From positions 124,001 to 188,000 of the forward strand of contig NZ_JAQZAL010000006.1 in NCBI RefSeq assembly GCF_028737205.1: a stretch of DNA of 64,000 nt. Direction: 5' to 3'. The translations under genes were made by a program, and so were the position numbers. Below are positions 35,795 through 44,620 of this stretch, piece after piece; the first letter of the stretch is position 1, and each line of letters starts with the position of its first letter. The notes below the pieces were generated by a model that worked only from the letters and a program-made list of their open reading frames with translations, did no database searches and had not been told where the DNA came from. Origin of the DNA: Actinomycetospora lutea (GTDB lineage Bacteria; Actinomycetota; Actinomycetes; Mycobacteriales; Pseudonocardiaceae).

Positions 35795-36930
35795 GTGGAC
35801 ACGACGCTCCCGCTCGAGCGGCCCGACCCGACGACCCCGCCGGCCGCGTACCGGTGGCTGCAGGAGCACGAGCCGGTGGCCCGCGTCGTCGGCGCCGACG
35901 GGACGCCGGCGTGGCTCGTGACGTCGTACGACCTCGTCGCGGCCGGGCTCACCGACCCACGCCTCGGGCTCACCCCGCCCGGGGTCCCCGTGGACGAGCG
36001 CGCGTCGCTGTTCCGGGACGGGCCCGCGCACACCCGGCTGCGCCGCCTGGTGGCGCGCGCGTTCACCCCGCGGCGGGTCGCCGCGCTCGCGCCCCGGATC
36101 GAGGCCCTCGCCGACGAGCACGTGGCGGCCCTGGTCGCGGCGGCGCAGGACGGGCCCGCGGACCTCGTCGACCTCGTCGGCGCCCCGCTCGCCGTCGGGT
36201 CGCTCGGGCTGCTGCTCGGGGTCGCGCTCGAGGACCACCCGCACTTCCGCGCGCTGGTCGACGACGCCCTGCGCGCCGACCCGATGGCCGCGGCCGGCGA
36301 CCCCGCCTGCTCGCCGAGGCCGAGCGGGCGTGGGGCGCGCTCACGGCGTTCACCGCCGGGCTCGTCGCGGCCGCCCGCGAGCGCCCGGGTGACGACCTGC
36401 TCTCCGCGCTCGCCGCGATCTCCGACGCCGACGACGGGCGCCTCGGCGACGGCGAGCTGATCGCGCTGGTCACCGCCCTGCTCGCGGCGGGGGTGATCAC
36501 GGTGCGGGGCGGGCTGGCGGTGGCGGTGGTGCACCTCCTGGGCGAGGACGGGCTCGCGGACCTGGCGGACCGCCCGGACGTGCCGGGGCTCGTCGACGAG
36601 CTCGTGCGGCGGATGGGCGTCGAGGTGTTCCCGCGGTGGGCGCAGGTCGACCTCGAGCTGGGCGGGGTGGCGGTCGCGGCCGGCGAGAAGGTGCTGCTGC
36701 GCCTCGAGGCCGCGAACCACGACCCGGCGCGCTCCGGTCCGCACCTCGGCTTCGGGCGCGGGCCGCACCACTGCCTCGGGGCCGCGCTGGCCCGCGTCGA
36801 GCTCACCGCCGCGCTCACCGCGCTGTCGCGCCGGGCCCCGCACCTGCGCCTGGCCGTCCCGGTCGCGGAGATCCCGTGGCACCGCGGCGAGGTCGACGCC
36901 GGCCCCCTGGCGCTGCCGGTCCGTCCGTGA
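35795..36930 (+). pseudogene. Cytochrome P450 gene with single-base frameshift and atypical I-helix
   Basis: Two frames join into a P450 of about 378 residues. The first part starts at GTG 35795 (AAAAGGAGG upstream) and shows LFRDGPAHTRLRRLVARAFT; the second, from about 36303, runs RLLAEAERAWGALTAF to the heme loop LGFGRGPHHCLGAALARVEL with the Cys ligand. One extra C in the C-run near 36301-36304 restores the frame. The I-helix reads LLAAGVITVRGGLAVAV where most P450s have AG-x-D/E-T, so the acid-alcohol pair is absent. DELVRRM may be the ExxR motif. Under apparent control of the divergent TetR. Frameshift could be biological or a sequencing error. Confidence 0.85.
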
Positions 36931-36969
36931 GCTCCTGGCCGACAGCCCCGGGACGTGCTCACGTGGCCG

Positions 36970-38316
36970 TCACACCAGCTCGGAGTCGCGCACCTTCTGG
37001 AATCCGCGGGCCATGCGGCGCTTGGCCGGCGGGATGCGGTCGACCAGCCGCATCCCGGTGCGCTGCGCGAACACCGACAGCGGGCCGATCACCGGCCGGC
37101 GCGCGGTGCCGTTGTCGTTCATGAACTCCAGCGACTCGCGGACCGCGAGCGACGAGTAGCGGCGCATGAGGTCCTCGTACTCGCCGACCGCCTCGAGCAG
37201 CGTCATCTCGCCGTCGCGCACCCGGACGAGGCGGTCGCGCAGCTCGCGGGCGTCGCGCAGGGCGGTGTTGGCCCCGGCGCCGCGACCCGGGGTCATGGTG
37301 TGGGCGGCGTCGCCGAGCAGCGTCACCGTGGTCGGGGTCCACGCCGGCACGGGGTCGGCGGTGCGGATGGCCAGGGCCACCGCGGCGCCGGGGTCCGACG
37401 TCGCGATCAGGTCGAGCCAGCGGGGGTCCCAGCCCTCGCTCAGCTCGCCGGCGAGCGTGACGAGCGCGCTGTCGGTGCGGTCGAGCAGGTCGGCGGGCGC
37501 GAGCGTCCGGGACGTCGTGATCGCCCAGGACACGTAGTCGGTGGTGTTGTCGAAGCGCAGGCCGGGCCAGCGGGCGAGCAGCTCGTCGTCGTTCGAGCCC
37601 GGACCGTCGACACCGCCCCACGGCATGCGCATCACGTGCGTGATCCCGAACTGGCCGCGCCGGTCGAAGTACATGCCGAAGCCGTGCCGCACGGGTTCGG
37701 GCAGCAGTGCGAGCGTGCGCTCGGTGAGCAGCGTCTTGCCGCCGATCGCGACCAGCCCGGTCTCGGTGTGCGTCGCGTGCGGCAGGTACTGCCGGCGCAC
37801 CGGCGAGCTCGCCCCGTCGGCGCCGACGAGCAGGTCGCCGGTGTCGGAGCCGCCGTCGGCGAAGTGTGCGGTGACCCGCCCGTCGGGGTGCTGCTCGTAG
37901 TGCGTGAACCGGCGGTCGAACGTGACGACGTCCTCCATGCCCGTGAACAGCACCTGGCGCAGGGTCATGCGGCTGACGTTGTGCTCGCCGTCTTCAGGAG
38001 CACGAGCCCCGGGGCCGTCGCCGGTGTGCGGGAAGTCGGCGAAGTCCAGGCGGAGCAGCGTCCGGTACCGCTCGGTGAGCATGGCGAGCATCTCGTAGGG
38101 CGCCGCGGTCGTGGCCACGAACGTCGCGAACAGCTCGGGGCTCAGGCAGGCCTTCAGCGCGCGCGCCCCGTTCGGCGAGATGCCCACCCGGTAGCCGTGC
38201 AGCCCGCTGCTGCGCGTGCGGTCGCGCTCGTGGACGGCGACGTCGATCCCCGCGTGGCGCAGCCCGTGCGCGAGGCACATGCCGCCCGTCCCGCCGCCGA
38301 TGATGATGACCTTCAT
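36970..38316 (-). CDS. FAD-dependent monooxygenase
   Basis: A 448-residue class A flavoprotein monooxygenase. KVIIIGGGTGGMCLAHGLRH is the N-terminal FAD fold, LLVGADGASSPVRRQYLP the DG motif, and VTLLGDAAHTMTPGRGAGAN the GD motif. No membrane segment. The ATG overlaps the PadR stop by 4 bases, so a PadR repressor and this enzyme form an operon. Such pairs often detoxify or modify phenolic or antibiotic-like small molecules; the substrate is unknown. Confidence 0.9.
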   Translation of the reverse strand: MKVIIIGGGTGGMCLAHGLRHAGIDVAVHERDRTRSSGLHGYRVGISPNGARALKACLSPELFATFVATTAAPYEMLAMLTERYRTLLRLDFADFPHTGDGPGARAPEDGEHNVSRMTLRQVLFTGMEDVVTFDRRFTHYEQHPDGRVTAHFADGGSDTGDLLVGADGASSPVRRQYLPHATHTETGLVAIGGKTLLTERTLALLPEPVRHGFGMYFDRRGQFGITHVMRMPWGGVDGPGSNDDELLARWPGLRFDNTTDYVSWAITTSRTLAPADLLDRTDSALVTLAGELSEGWDPRWLDLIATSDPGAAVALAIRTADPVPAWTPTTVTLLGDAAHTMTPGRGAGANTALRDARELRDRLVRVRDGEMTLLEAVGEYEDLMRRYSSLAVRESLEFMNDNGTARRPVIGPLSVFAQRTGMRLVDRIPPAKRRMARGFQKVRDSELV

Positions 38317-38927
38317 GGTGTGTCCTCCCGCTCGACATCGATCCGGCGTGCGATGTCGAGGAGCTCGGCGCGGTCCCAGGTGAGGGTGCCGGAGCGCAGG
38401 TCGTCGAGGAGGCCGGCGAGGTAGGTGACGTCGGCCTCGAGGTGGGCGATCGCGTAGTCGTCGTCGAGCAGGACGACGCGGGGCAGCACGCCGGCCACGT
38501 GGTCGAGCTCGCGGCGCCGGTGCTCGAGCTCGCCGCGCCGGGCGGACAGGCGCAGGGCGAGCGCGTCGGCGGCGACCTCGGGATCGAGCAGCGGCAGGTA
38601 CGACAGCGCGGCGGCGAACTCACCGAACTCCTGGCGCGGCGCCGTGAGCATGTCGAGGGTCCAGGTGACCGCCAGCTCCCGGCCCGCGTCGGTGGCCGCG
38701 TACACGGTGCGCTCCGGTCGGGTCGCCTCCCGCTCGGTGCCCTGCGCCGCGAGCAGGCCGTCGCGCACGAGCCGGTCGATCGTCTTGTAGAGCTGCGAGC
38801 GCTGCCCGACGTTGACGACCTGGTCCTTGCCGCGTTCCCGCAGGAGCTGCTGCATCCGGTACGGGTGCATGGGCTCCTCCGCGGCGAGGGCGAGGACGGC
38901 GAGGGCGAGTCCGGAGCGCTGAGTCAT
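38313..38927 (-). CDS. PadR-family transcriptional regulator
   Basis: A 204-residue regulator. The PadR winged helix is LALAVLALAAEEPMHPYRMQ, then GQRSQLYKTIDRLVRDGLLA (about 5-65), and the C-terminal helical dimerisation part holds ELEHRRRELDHVAGVLPRVV. The ATG at 38927 is chosen because the region just upstream holds the operator-like palindrome; an earlier in-frame start exists at 38966. Operon with the downstream FAD monooxygenase. Confidence 0.9.
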   Translation of the reverse strand: MTQRSGLALAVLALAAEEPMHPYRMQQLLRERGKDQVVNVGQRSQLYKTIDRLVRDGLLAAQGTEREATRPERTVYAATDAGRELAVTWTLDMLTAPRQEFGEFAAALSYLPLLDPEVAADALALRLSARRGELEHRRRELDHVAGVLPRVVLLDDDYAIAHLEADVTYLAGLLDDLRSGTLTWDRAELLDIARRIDVEREDTP

Positions 38928-38936
38928 GGTGTGATG

Positions 38937-38948
38937 GACACTAGTGTC
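38937..38948. promoter_or_regulatory. Palindromic operator candidate upstream of padR
   Basis: GACACTAGTGTC is a perfect 12-base palindrome nine bases upstream of the chosen padR start, followed at once by another half site GACACTATC. It lies between divergent padR and guaA and is likely bound by PadR for autoregulation. Confidence 0.6.
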
Positions 38949-39004
38949 ATCGACACTATCTGGCAAGCGTCAGCTCGCGAGCCGCCGTCGGGCACGATGG
39001 GGGC

Positions 39005-40567
39005 GTGACCGCCAGTGGTGACCGCCCCGTCCTCGTCGTCGACTACGGCGCCCAGTACGCGCAGCTCATCGCCCGCCGGGTGCGCGAGGCGCAGGTGTAC
39101 TCCGAGGTCGTGCCGCACACGACGCCGGTCGACGAGATGCTCGCCAGGGACCCCGCGGCCATCGTGCTCTCGGGCGGGCCGGCGAGCGTCTACGCCGAGG
39201 GCGCCCCGGGCATCGACGCCGCGCTGTTCGACGCCGGCGTGCCGGTGTTCGGCATCTGCTACGGCTTCCAGCTCATGGCCGGCGCGCTGGGCGGCACGGT
39301 CGCGCACACCGGCGACCGCGAGTACGGCCGCACCGCGCTCTCGGTCGCGGGCGACGCCGGACGGCTGCACGGCGACCTGCCCGACGCGCACCCGGTGTGG
39401 ATGAGCCACGGCGACGGCGTCACCAAGGCCCCCGAGGGCTTCACGGTCACCGCGTCCTCGCCGGGGGCGCCGGTGGCCGCGTTCGAGGACGTCGCGCGGC
39501 GGTTCGCGGGCGTGCAGTACCACCCGGAGGTCGGGCACTCGCCGCACGGCCAGGAGGTGCTGCGCCGCTTCCTGCGCGACGTCGCCGGCGTCCCCGCCGA
39601 CTGGAACGTCGCCAACATCGTCGAGGAGACCGTCGAGGCCGTGCGCCGGCAGGTCGGCCCCGAGGGCCGCGCGATCTGCGGGCTCTCGGGCGGCGTCGAC
39701 TCGGCCGTGGCCGCCGCGCTCGTCCAGCGCGCGATCGGCGAGCGTCTGACCTGCGTCTTCGTCGACCACGGCCTGCTGCGCGAGGGCGAGCGGGGCCAGG
39801 TCGAGCGCGACTTCGTGGCCGCCACCGGGGTCGACCTCGTCACCGTCGACGCCGCGGAGACCTTCCTGCGCGAGCTCGACGGCGTCGTCGACCCGGAGGA
39901 GAAACGCAAGATCATCGGACGCGAGTTCATCCGCGCGTTCGAGGGTGCCGCGAGCGAGATCGCCAAGGGCGAGGGCGCGGACTTCCTCGTGCAGGGCACG
40001 CTCTACCCCGACGTCGTCGAGTCCGGCGGCGGGTCCGGCGCGGCGACGATCAAGTCGCACCACAACGTCGGCGGGCTCCCCGACGACCTGCAGTTCTCGC
40101 TGGTCGAGCCGCTGCGCGCGCTGTTCAAGGACGAGGTGCGCCGCGTCGGGGCCGAGCTCGGGCTACCGGAGACGATCGTGCGCCGCCAGCCGTTCCCCGG
40201 GCCGGGGCTCGCGATCCGGATCATCGGGTCGGTCGACGCCGGGCGGCTGGCGACCCTGCGGCGCGCCGACGCGATCGCGCGCGAGGAGCTGACGTCGGCC
40301 GGGCTCGACGAGGTGATCTGGCAGTGCCCGGTGGTCCTGCTCGCCGACGTCCGCTCGGTCGGCGTGCAGGGCGACGGCCGCACCTACGGGCACCCGGTGG
40401 TGCTGCGGCCGGTCTCCAGCGAGGATGCGATGACCGCGGACTGGACGCGCCTGCCCTACGACGTGCTCGAACGCATCTCCACCCGCATCACCAACGAGTG
40501 CGCCGAGATCAACCGCGTCGTCCTGGACGTGACGAGCAAGCCGCCGGGGACGATCGAGTGGGAGTAG
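39005..40567 (+). CDS. guaA: GMP synthase (glutamine-hydrolysing)
   Basis: A 520-residue enzyme that aminates XMP to GMP with ATP and glutamine. The class I glutaminase domain (about 1-200) has the nucleophile Cys in [10 protein letters not shown] and the His/Glu in [13 protein letters not shown]. The ATP-pyrophosphatase loop [14 protein letters not shown] starts near 228. The C-terminal dimerisation domain ends [13 protein letters not shown], typical. Start is GTG. It completes the guanine nucleotide branch begun by guaB at 12.1 kb. Confidence 0.98.
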   Translation: MTASGDRPVLVVDYGAQYAQLIARRVREAQVYSEVVPHTTPVDEMLARDPAAIVLSGGPASVYAEGAPGIDAALFDAGVPVFGICYGFQLMAGALGGTVAHTGDREYGRTALSVAGDAGRLHGDLPDAHPVWMSHGDGVTKAPEGFTVTASSPGAPVAAFEDVARRFAGVQYHPEVGHSPHGQEVLRRFLRDVAGVPADWNVANIVEETVEAVRRQVGPEGRAICGLSGGVDSAVAAALVQRAIGERLTCVFVDHGLLREGERGQVERDFVAATGVDLVTVDAAETFLRELDGVVDPEEKRKIIGREFIRAFEGAASEIAKGEGADFLVQGTLYPDVVESGGGSGAATIKSHHNVGGLPDDLQFSLVEPLRALFKDEVRRVGAELGLPETIVRRQPFPGPGLAIRIIGSVDAGRLATLRRADAIAREELTSAGLDEVIWQCPVVLLADVRSVGVQGDGRTYGHPVVLRPVSSEDAMTADWTRLPYDVLERISTRITNECAEINRVVLDVTSKPPGTIEWE

Positions 40568-40571
40568 GCGC

Positions 40572-40637
40572 GAGACGCGGCGGAGCAGAGCTCGACCCAT
40601 CGAGGAGACGCAGCGGAGCGGAGCTCGACACAGCGAG
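40572..40637 (+). repeat. Two tandem 33-base units of the dispersed GC-rich repeat
   Basis: Units 40572-40604 and 40605-40637 match at most positions: GAGACGCNGCGGAGCNGAGC, then TCGAC and a GAG end. They fill the gap between guaA and the aminotransferase, ending just before its GTG. The GAGGAGGG at the second unit's end may act as the aminotransferase ribosome site. Confidence 0.75.
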
Positions 40638-40646
40638 GAGGGCGTA

Positions 40647-41768
40647 GTGGCCGAGACGATCTTCAGCGAGATGTCGCGGCTCGCGCTGGAGCACGACGCG
40701 ATCAACCTCGGCCAGGGGTTCCCCGACACGCCGGGCCCCCGCGAGGTCGTGGACGCCGCGGTCGCCGCGATGCACAAGGGCTGGAACCAGTACCCGCCCG
40801 CGGTCGGCATCGCGTCGCTGCGCGCGGCGATCGCCGACCACCAGCGCCGCTGGTACGGCCTGGACGTGGCCGCCGACGGCGGGGTCGTGGTGTGCTCGGG
40901 CGCGTCGGAGGCGCTCTCGTCGGCGATGACCGGGCTGCTGCGCCCGGGCGACGAGGTGATCGCGCTCGAGCCGTACTACGACCTCTACGGCGCGACCGCG
41001 GCGCTGCTCGGCGCGACGCTGGTGCCGGTGCGCATCCACGCGCCCGACTACGCGCTGGACGCCGCGGCGCTACGGGCGGCGGTGACCGAGCGGACGACGA
41101 TGATCGTCCTGAACACGCCGCACAACCCGACCGGCGCGGTGCTCTCGCGCACCGAGCTGCAGGCGATCGCCGACGTCGCGATCGTGCACGACCTCGTCGT
41201 GCTGTCCGACGAGGTCTACGAGCACCTGGTGTTCGACGACAACGTGCACGTCCCCATCGCGACGCTGCCCGGGATGTTCGAGCGCACGATCACGGTGGGC
41301 TCGGGCGGCAAGACGTTCTCGGTCACCGGCTGGAAGATCGGGTGGGCGACCGGGCCCGCTCCGTTGGTGGAGAAGGTGCTCGGCGTCAAGCAGTGGTTCT
41401 CGTTCGCCGCCGGCACCCCGCTGCAGCACGGCATCGCCACCGGCCTCGAGCTGCCCGACGAGCGCCTCGCGCACCTGGGCGACGACCTCGCCCGCAAGCG
41501 CGACCTGCTCACCGACGGCCTGCGCGAGCTGGGCCTCGACGTGTTCCACTCCAAGGCGACCTACTTCGTCACCGCGGACGTGGCGCCGCTCGGCGTCACC
41601 GACTCCCTGGAGTTCTGCCGCTCGCTGCCCGAGCGCGTCGGCGTCGCGGCGGTGCCGAACCAGGTCTTCCACGCCTCCCCGCAGGGCGTGGAGACCCAGG
41701 TCCGCTTCGCGTGCTGCAAGCGCGACGAGATCCTCGCCGACGCCCTCCTGCGACTGCGCAAGCTCTAG
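40647..41768 (+). CDS. Class I/II PLP aminotransferase (DapC/kynurenine-type)
   Basis: A 373-residue fold-type I aminotransferase. NLGQGFPDTPGPREVVDAA is the N-terminal signature, VLNTPHNPTGAVLS the PLP-phosphate region, and SGGKTFSVTGWKIGWATGP holds the PLP lysine. The same group contains N-succinyldiaminopimelate aminotransferase (lysine pathway), methionine- and kynurenine-oxoglutarate aminotransferases; sequence alone does not decide. Start GTG lies after the tandem repeat. It overlaps the convergent 49-residue ORF by 4 bases at its stop. Confidence 0.9.
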   Translation: MAETIFSEMSRLALEHDAINLGQGFPDTPGPREVVDAAVAAMHKGWNQYPPAVGIASLRAAIADHQRRWYGLDVAADGGVVVCSGASEALSSAMTGLLRPGDEVIALEPYYDLYGATAALLGATLVPVRIHAPDYALDAAALRAAVTERTTMIVLNTPHNPTGAVLSRTELQAIADVAIVHDLVVLSDEVYEHLVFDDNVHVPIATLPGMFERTITVGSGGKTFSVTGWKIGWATGPAPLVEKVLGVKQWFSFAAGTPLQHGIATGLELPDERLAHLGDDLARKRDLLTDGLRELGLDVFHSKATYFVTADVAPLGVTDSLEFCRSLPERVGVAAVPNQVFHASPQGVETQVRFACCKRDEILADALLRLRKL

Positions 41769-41914
41769 GTGCCCGTGTCTGTCCGGCGACGCCGGCGTTC
41801 GGCGTCAGCGGATCCCCCGCGATCCTCGACGCTGCGGAGCGCCGCCTGCACCTCGGCGCGCAGGCGCCGGAGCCGATCGATGATCGCGGCCATCTCCGCG
41901 TCGATGCTGTGCAT
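41765..41914 (-). CDS. Small helical hypothetical protein (49 aa)
   Basis: A 49-residue ORF with GGGAGGACG seven bases before its ATG. Residues 5-30 form an amphipathic, coiled-coil-like helix (AEMAAIIDRLRRLRAEVQAA), and the C-terminus is strongly basic. It is convergent with the aminotransferase and divergent from the FAD monooxygenase. The strong ribosome site supports it, but no family is recognised. Confidence 0.5.
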   Translation of the reverse strand: MHSIDAEMAAIIDRLRRLRAEVQAALRSVEDRGGSADAERRRRRTDTGT

Positions 41915-42018
41915 GGCGTCCTCCCTGACGTGACCCGGCGGGACCGCCATTGCGCACCGTGCCGTCGCGGCACGGTCAAGACCTCGCCGGCGCCGTGGGA
42001 GCCGCGCCACCACCGAGA

Positions 42019-42039
42019 TATCTCTATCATCAAGAGGTA
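42019..42039. promoter_or_regulatory. Operator-like inverted repeat before FAD monooxygenase
   Basis: TATCTCT and AGAGGTA form 7-base arms (one mismatch) around a 7-base centre, ending 10 bases before the monooxygenase ATG in an AT-rich patch. It overlaps the probable ribosome site AAGAGG, so a bound repressor would block initiation. No adjacent regulator gene is obvious. Confidence 0.45.
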
Positions 42040-42049
42040 CGATGGCGGA

Positions 42050-43273
42050 ATGAGTGACGTGGTGGTCGTCGGCGGCGGGCCCGGAGGGGTGCTCCTGACC
42101 TATCTGCTCGCGCGGGGCGGCGCGTCGGTGACGCTGCTGGAGTCGCGGCACGACTTCGCCCGCCGCTTCCGGGGCGACACGCTCGCGCCGGGTGTCCTCG
42201 AGTACCTCGACACCCTCGGGCTCGCCCGCCCGCTGCTCGACGAGGTGCCCCACACGCGCTCGGACGCCTTCCGCTGGCACACCGCCGAGCGCACCTGGAC
42301 CCTCGTCGACTACCGCGGCGCGAGCCGCCGGTTCCCCTTCTACGCCCTGATCCCGCAGGCGGCGTTCCTGCCGTGGCTCGCCGACCGGGCCCGCGCGCAC
42401 GGCGCCCGCGTGCTGATGGGGTCGCGGTTCTCGTCGCTGCTGACGGACGCCGCGGGCCGGGTGAGCGGCGTCGAGTACACCGTCGACGCCGAGAAGCACC
42501 GGCTCGAGGCCGCGCTCGTCGTGGGCGCCGACGGGCGGAACTCCAAGGTCCGCGCCGCGTCCGGGCTCGCGGCCACCGAGCTCGGGGCGAGCCTCGACAT
42601 CCTCTGGCAGGCCTTCCCGCGCCGCGCCGAGGACCCGTCGTACTCCGGGCTCGACCTCTTCGGCACCCCGACCGGCAGCGTCGCGCTGCTCGACCAGCGC
42701 GGCGACTGGCAGCTCGGGTGGACGATCCGGGCCGGGACGCTGGCCGAGGTGAAGGCGCGCGGCATCGACGCGCTGCGCGACGCCGCGGTCGGGGCGCTGC
42801 CGTGGCTCGCGGGGCGGCTCGACGACCTGCGCGACGTCGCCGACCTGACGCTGCTGCCCGTGCGCATCACCACCGTGGAGCGCTGGTCGCGCCCCGGCCT
42901 CGTGCTGCTCGGCGACGCGGCGCACGTCGTGTCGCCGGTGGGCGGCAACGGGATCAACCTCGCGCTCGCCGACGCCGCCGACCTCGCGAACCGGCTCGTC
43001 GGCCCCCTGCGGCGCACGCCGCCCGACCCGGCGCAGCTCGACGACGCCGCCGCGGGCCTCGAGACGGCGCGCCGGCCGGGCGTCGAGCGCGAGCAGCAGG
43101 CCCAGGTGCGCACCGAGCGCCTCGCGGCGCAGCGGATCGACGCGGGCGACGCCGGGCCGCCGACCGCCCTGCGCACGCTCGCCCGCGTGCCGGGGTTCCC
43201 GCGCTTCGCGGGCCGGCGCAACCGCGTCGAGGTGCCGGCGCCGGTGCCGGTGATCGCCGCCGGCGCGCCGTGA
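42050..43273 (+). CDS. FAD-dependent monooxygenase, PHBH-like fold
   Basis: A 407-residue flavoprotein. VVVVGGGPGGVLLTYLLARG (FAD fold), VVGADGRNSKVRAASG (DG motif) and LVLLGDAAHVVSPVGGNGIN (GD motif) are in the usual order. It resembles p-hydroxybenzoate-hydroxylase-type oxidoreductases acting on aromatic or polyketide substrates. The ATG at 42050 has AAGAGG upstream. It is monocistronic and convergent with the MHS transporter gene 15 bases away. Substrate unknown. Confidence 0.88.
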   Translation: MSDVVVVGGGPGGVLLTYLLARGGASVTLLESRHDFARRFRGDTLAPGVLEYLDTLGLARPLLDEVPHTRSDAFRWHTAERTWTLVDYRGASRRFPFYALIPQAAFLPWLADRARAHGARVLMGSRFSSLLTDAAGRVSGVEYTVDAEKHRLEAALVVGADGRNSKVRAASGLAATELGASLDILWQAFPRRAEDPSYSGLDLFGTPTGSVALLDQRGDWQLGWTIRAGTLAEVKARGIDALRDAAVGALPWLAGRLDDLRDVADLTLLPVRITTVERWSRPGLVLLGDAAHVVSPVGGNGINLALADAADLANRLVGPLRRTPPDPAQLDDAAAGLETARRPGVEREQQAQVRTERLAAQRIDAGDAGPPTALRTLARVPGFPRFAGRRNRVEVPAPVPVIAAGAP

Positions 43274-43288
43274 GGCCGCCACGCCGGC

Positions 43289-44620
43289 TCACCCCGTGCG
43301 TCCGGCGACCCCTGCGGTGGTCAGTTCGGTGTCCGGGACGTAGAGCCGCGGCGCCGCGAGCCCGCTGACGACGGTGACCAGGGCGATGCCGACGAGCAGG
43401 AGGCCCGGCGCCCAGGAGGCCCCGCCGGCCGCGGCGAGGACCGCGGTCGCGGCCAGGGGCACGAACCCGGACGCGATCCCGGCCAGGTTGGCGGCGAGCG
43501 CGATGCCGCTGTAGCGCACGCGGGCCGGGAAGAGCCGGGCCAGGAGGTCGCCCGAGACGGCGTAGGGGATCGAGAGCGCCGCCACGCCGAGCGTGACCCC
43601 GAAGATCACGGCGACGGCGTTGCGCGTGTCGAGCAACCAGAACATCGGCAGCGCGACGAGGGCGGACGCGACGCCGCCGACCACCGTCACCCGCGCGGAC
43701 CCGAACCGTTCCGCGAGCCGGCCGCCCAGCACGAGCACGCCGATCTCCACGACGGCGGCGACGAGCGTGGCCCCCAGCGCCAGCGGTCGCGGGAGGTCGA
43801 GGTCGCCGGTGGCGTAGCTGATGACGAACGTGGTGGCGAGGTAGAAGCCGCCGACCCCGAGGAACGCCGACCCCGCACCGACGAGCAGCGCCGGCCACGC
43901 GTGCGCCACGACGTCGCGCACGGGCGCCGAGGCGCGCGCGTCCTCGGCGAGCAGGCGGTCGAACAGCGGCGACTCCTCGACCCGGCGGCGCAACCACAGG
44001 GCCACGCCGAGCAGGGGGAACGCCGCGAGGAAGGGCAGGCGCCAGCCCCAGGTGTCGAAGTCCTCGGGCGGCAGCAGCGCGACCAGCAGGAACGCCCCGG
44101 ACGACAGCAGCGTGCCGACCGGCGACCCGATCTGGGGCATCGCGGCGTAGCGCCCGCGCTTGCCCGGCGGGGCGTGCTCGACGGCGAGGGTGATCGCCCC
44201 GCCCCACTCGCCGCCGACCGCGACGCCCTGCAGCAGCCGCAGCAGGGTGAGCAGCACCGGCGCGGCGACCCCGATGTCGGCGAAGCCCGGCAGCACGCCG
44301 ATGAGCCCGGTGACCGCGCCGATCATCACCACCGTGATCAGCAGGCACGCGCGGCGGCCGACGCGGTCGCCGAGGTGGCCGAACACGATCCCGCCGAGCG
44401 GGCGGGCGGCGAACCCGACCGCGAACGACGCGAACGCGGCGAGGGTCGCGACGACGGGGTCGCCGGTCGTGAAGAACAGGCGGTTGAACACCAGCGACGC
44501 GGCGGTGCCGTAGAGGAAGAAGTCGTACCACTCGAGCGCGGTGCCGACGAACGCCCCGACGGCCACGCGGCGGGCGTCGGCCTCGGTGGGGATGGAGCTC
44601 GGTTGCGGTGCAGTGCTCAT
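43289..44620 (-). CDS. MHS-family MFS transporter
   Basis: A 443-residue, 12-span transporter of the metabolite:H+ symporter group (shikimate, 2-oxoglutarate, proline/betaine relatives). GTALEWYDFFLYGTAASLVF at the first span and FGHLGDRVGRRACLL in loop 2-3 are diagnostic; LLQGVAVGGEWGGAITLAVE lies in span 4. The start overlaps the amidohydrolase stop by 4 bases, making it the last gene of the urease-like operon. It probably imports the operon's substrate. Confidence 0.92.
   Translation of the reverse strand: MSTAPQPSSIPTEADARRVAVGAFVGTALEWYDFFLYGTAASLVFNRLFFTTGDPVVATLAAFASFAVGFAARPLGGIVFGHLGDRVGRRACLLITVVMIGAVTGLIGVLPGFADIGVAAPVLLTLLRLLQGVAVGGEWGGAITLAVEHAPPGKRGRYAAMPQIGSPVGTLLSSGAFLLVALLPPEDFDTWGWRLPFLAAFPLLGVALWLRRRVEESPLFDRLLAEDARASAPVRDVVAHAWPALLVGAGSAFLGVGGFYLATTFVISYATGDLDLPRPLALGATLVAAVVEIGVLVLGGRLAERFGSARVTVVGGVASALVALPMFWLLDTRNAVAVIFGVTLGVAALSIPYAVSGDLLARLFPARVRYSGIALAANLAGIASGFVPLAATAVLAAAGGASWAPGLLLVGIALVTVVSGLAAPRLYVPDTELTTAGVAGRTG

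Noticed and set aside
40572-40637. Tandem repeat considered as a CRISPR array
   Set aside because: Only two directly adjoining units, no spacers and no cas genes.
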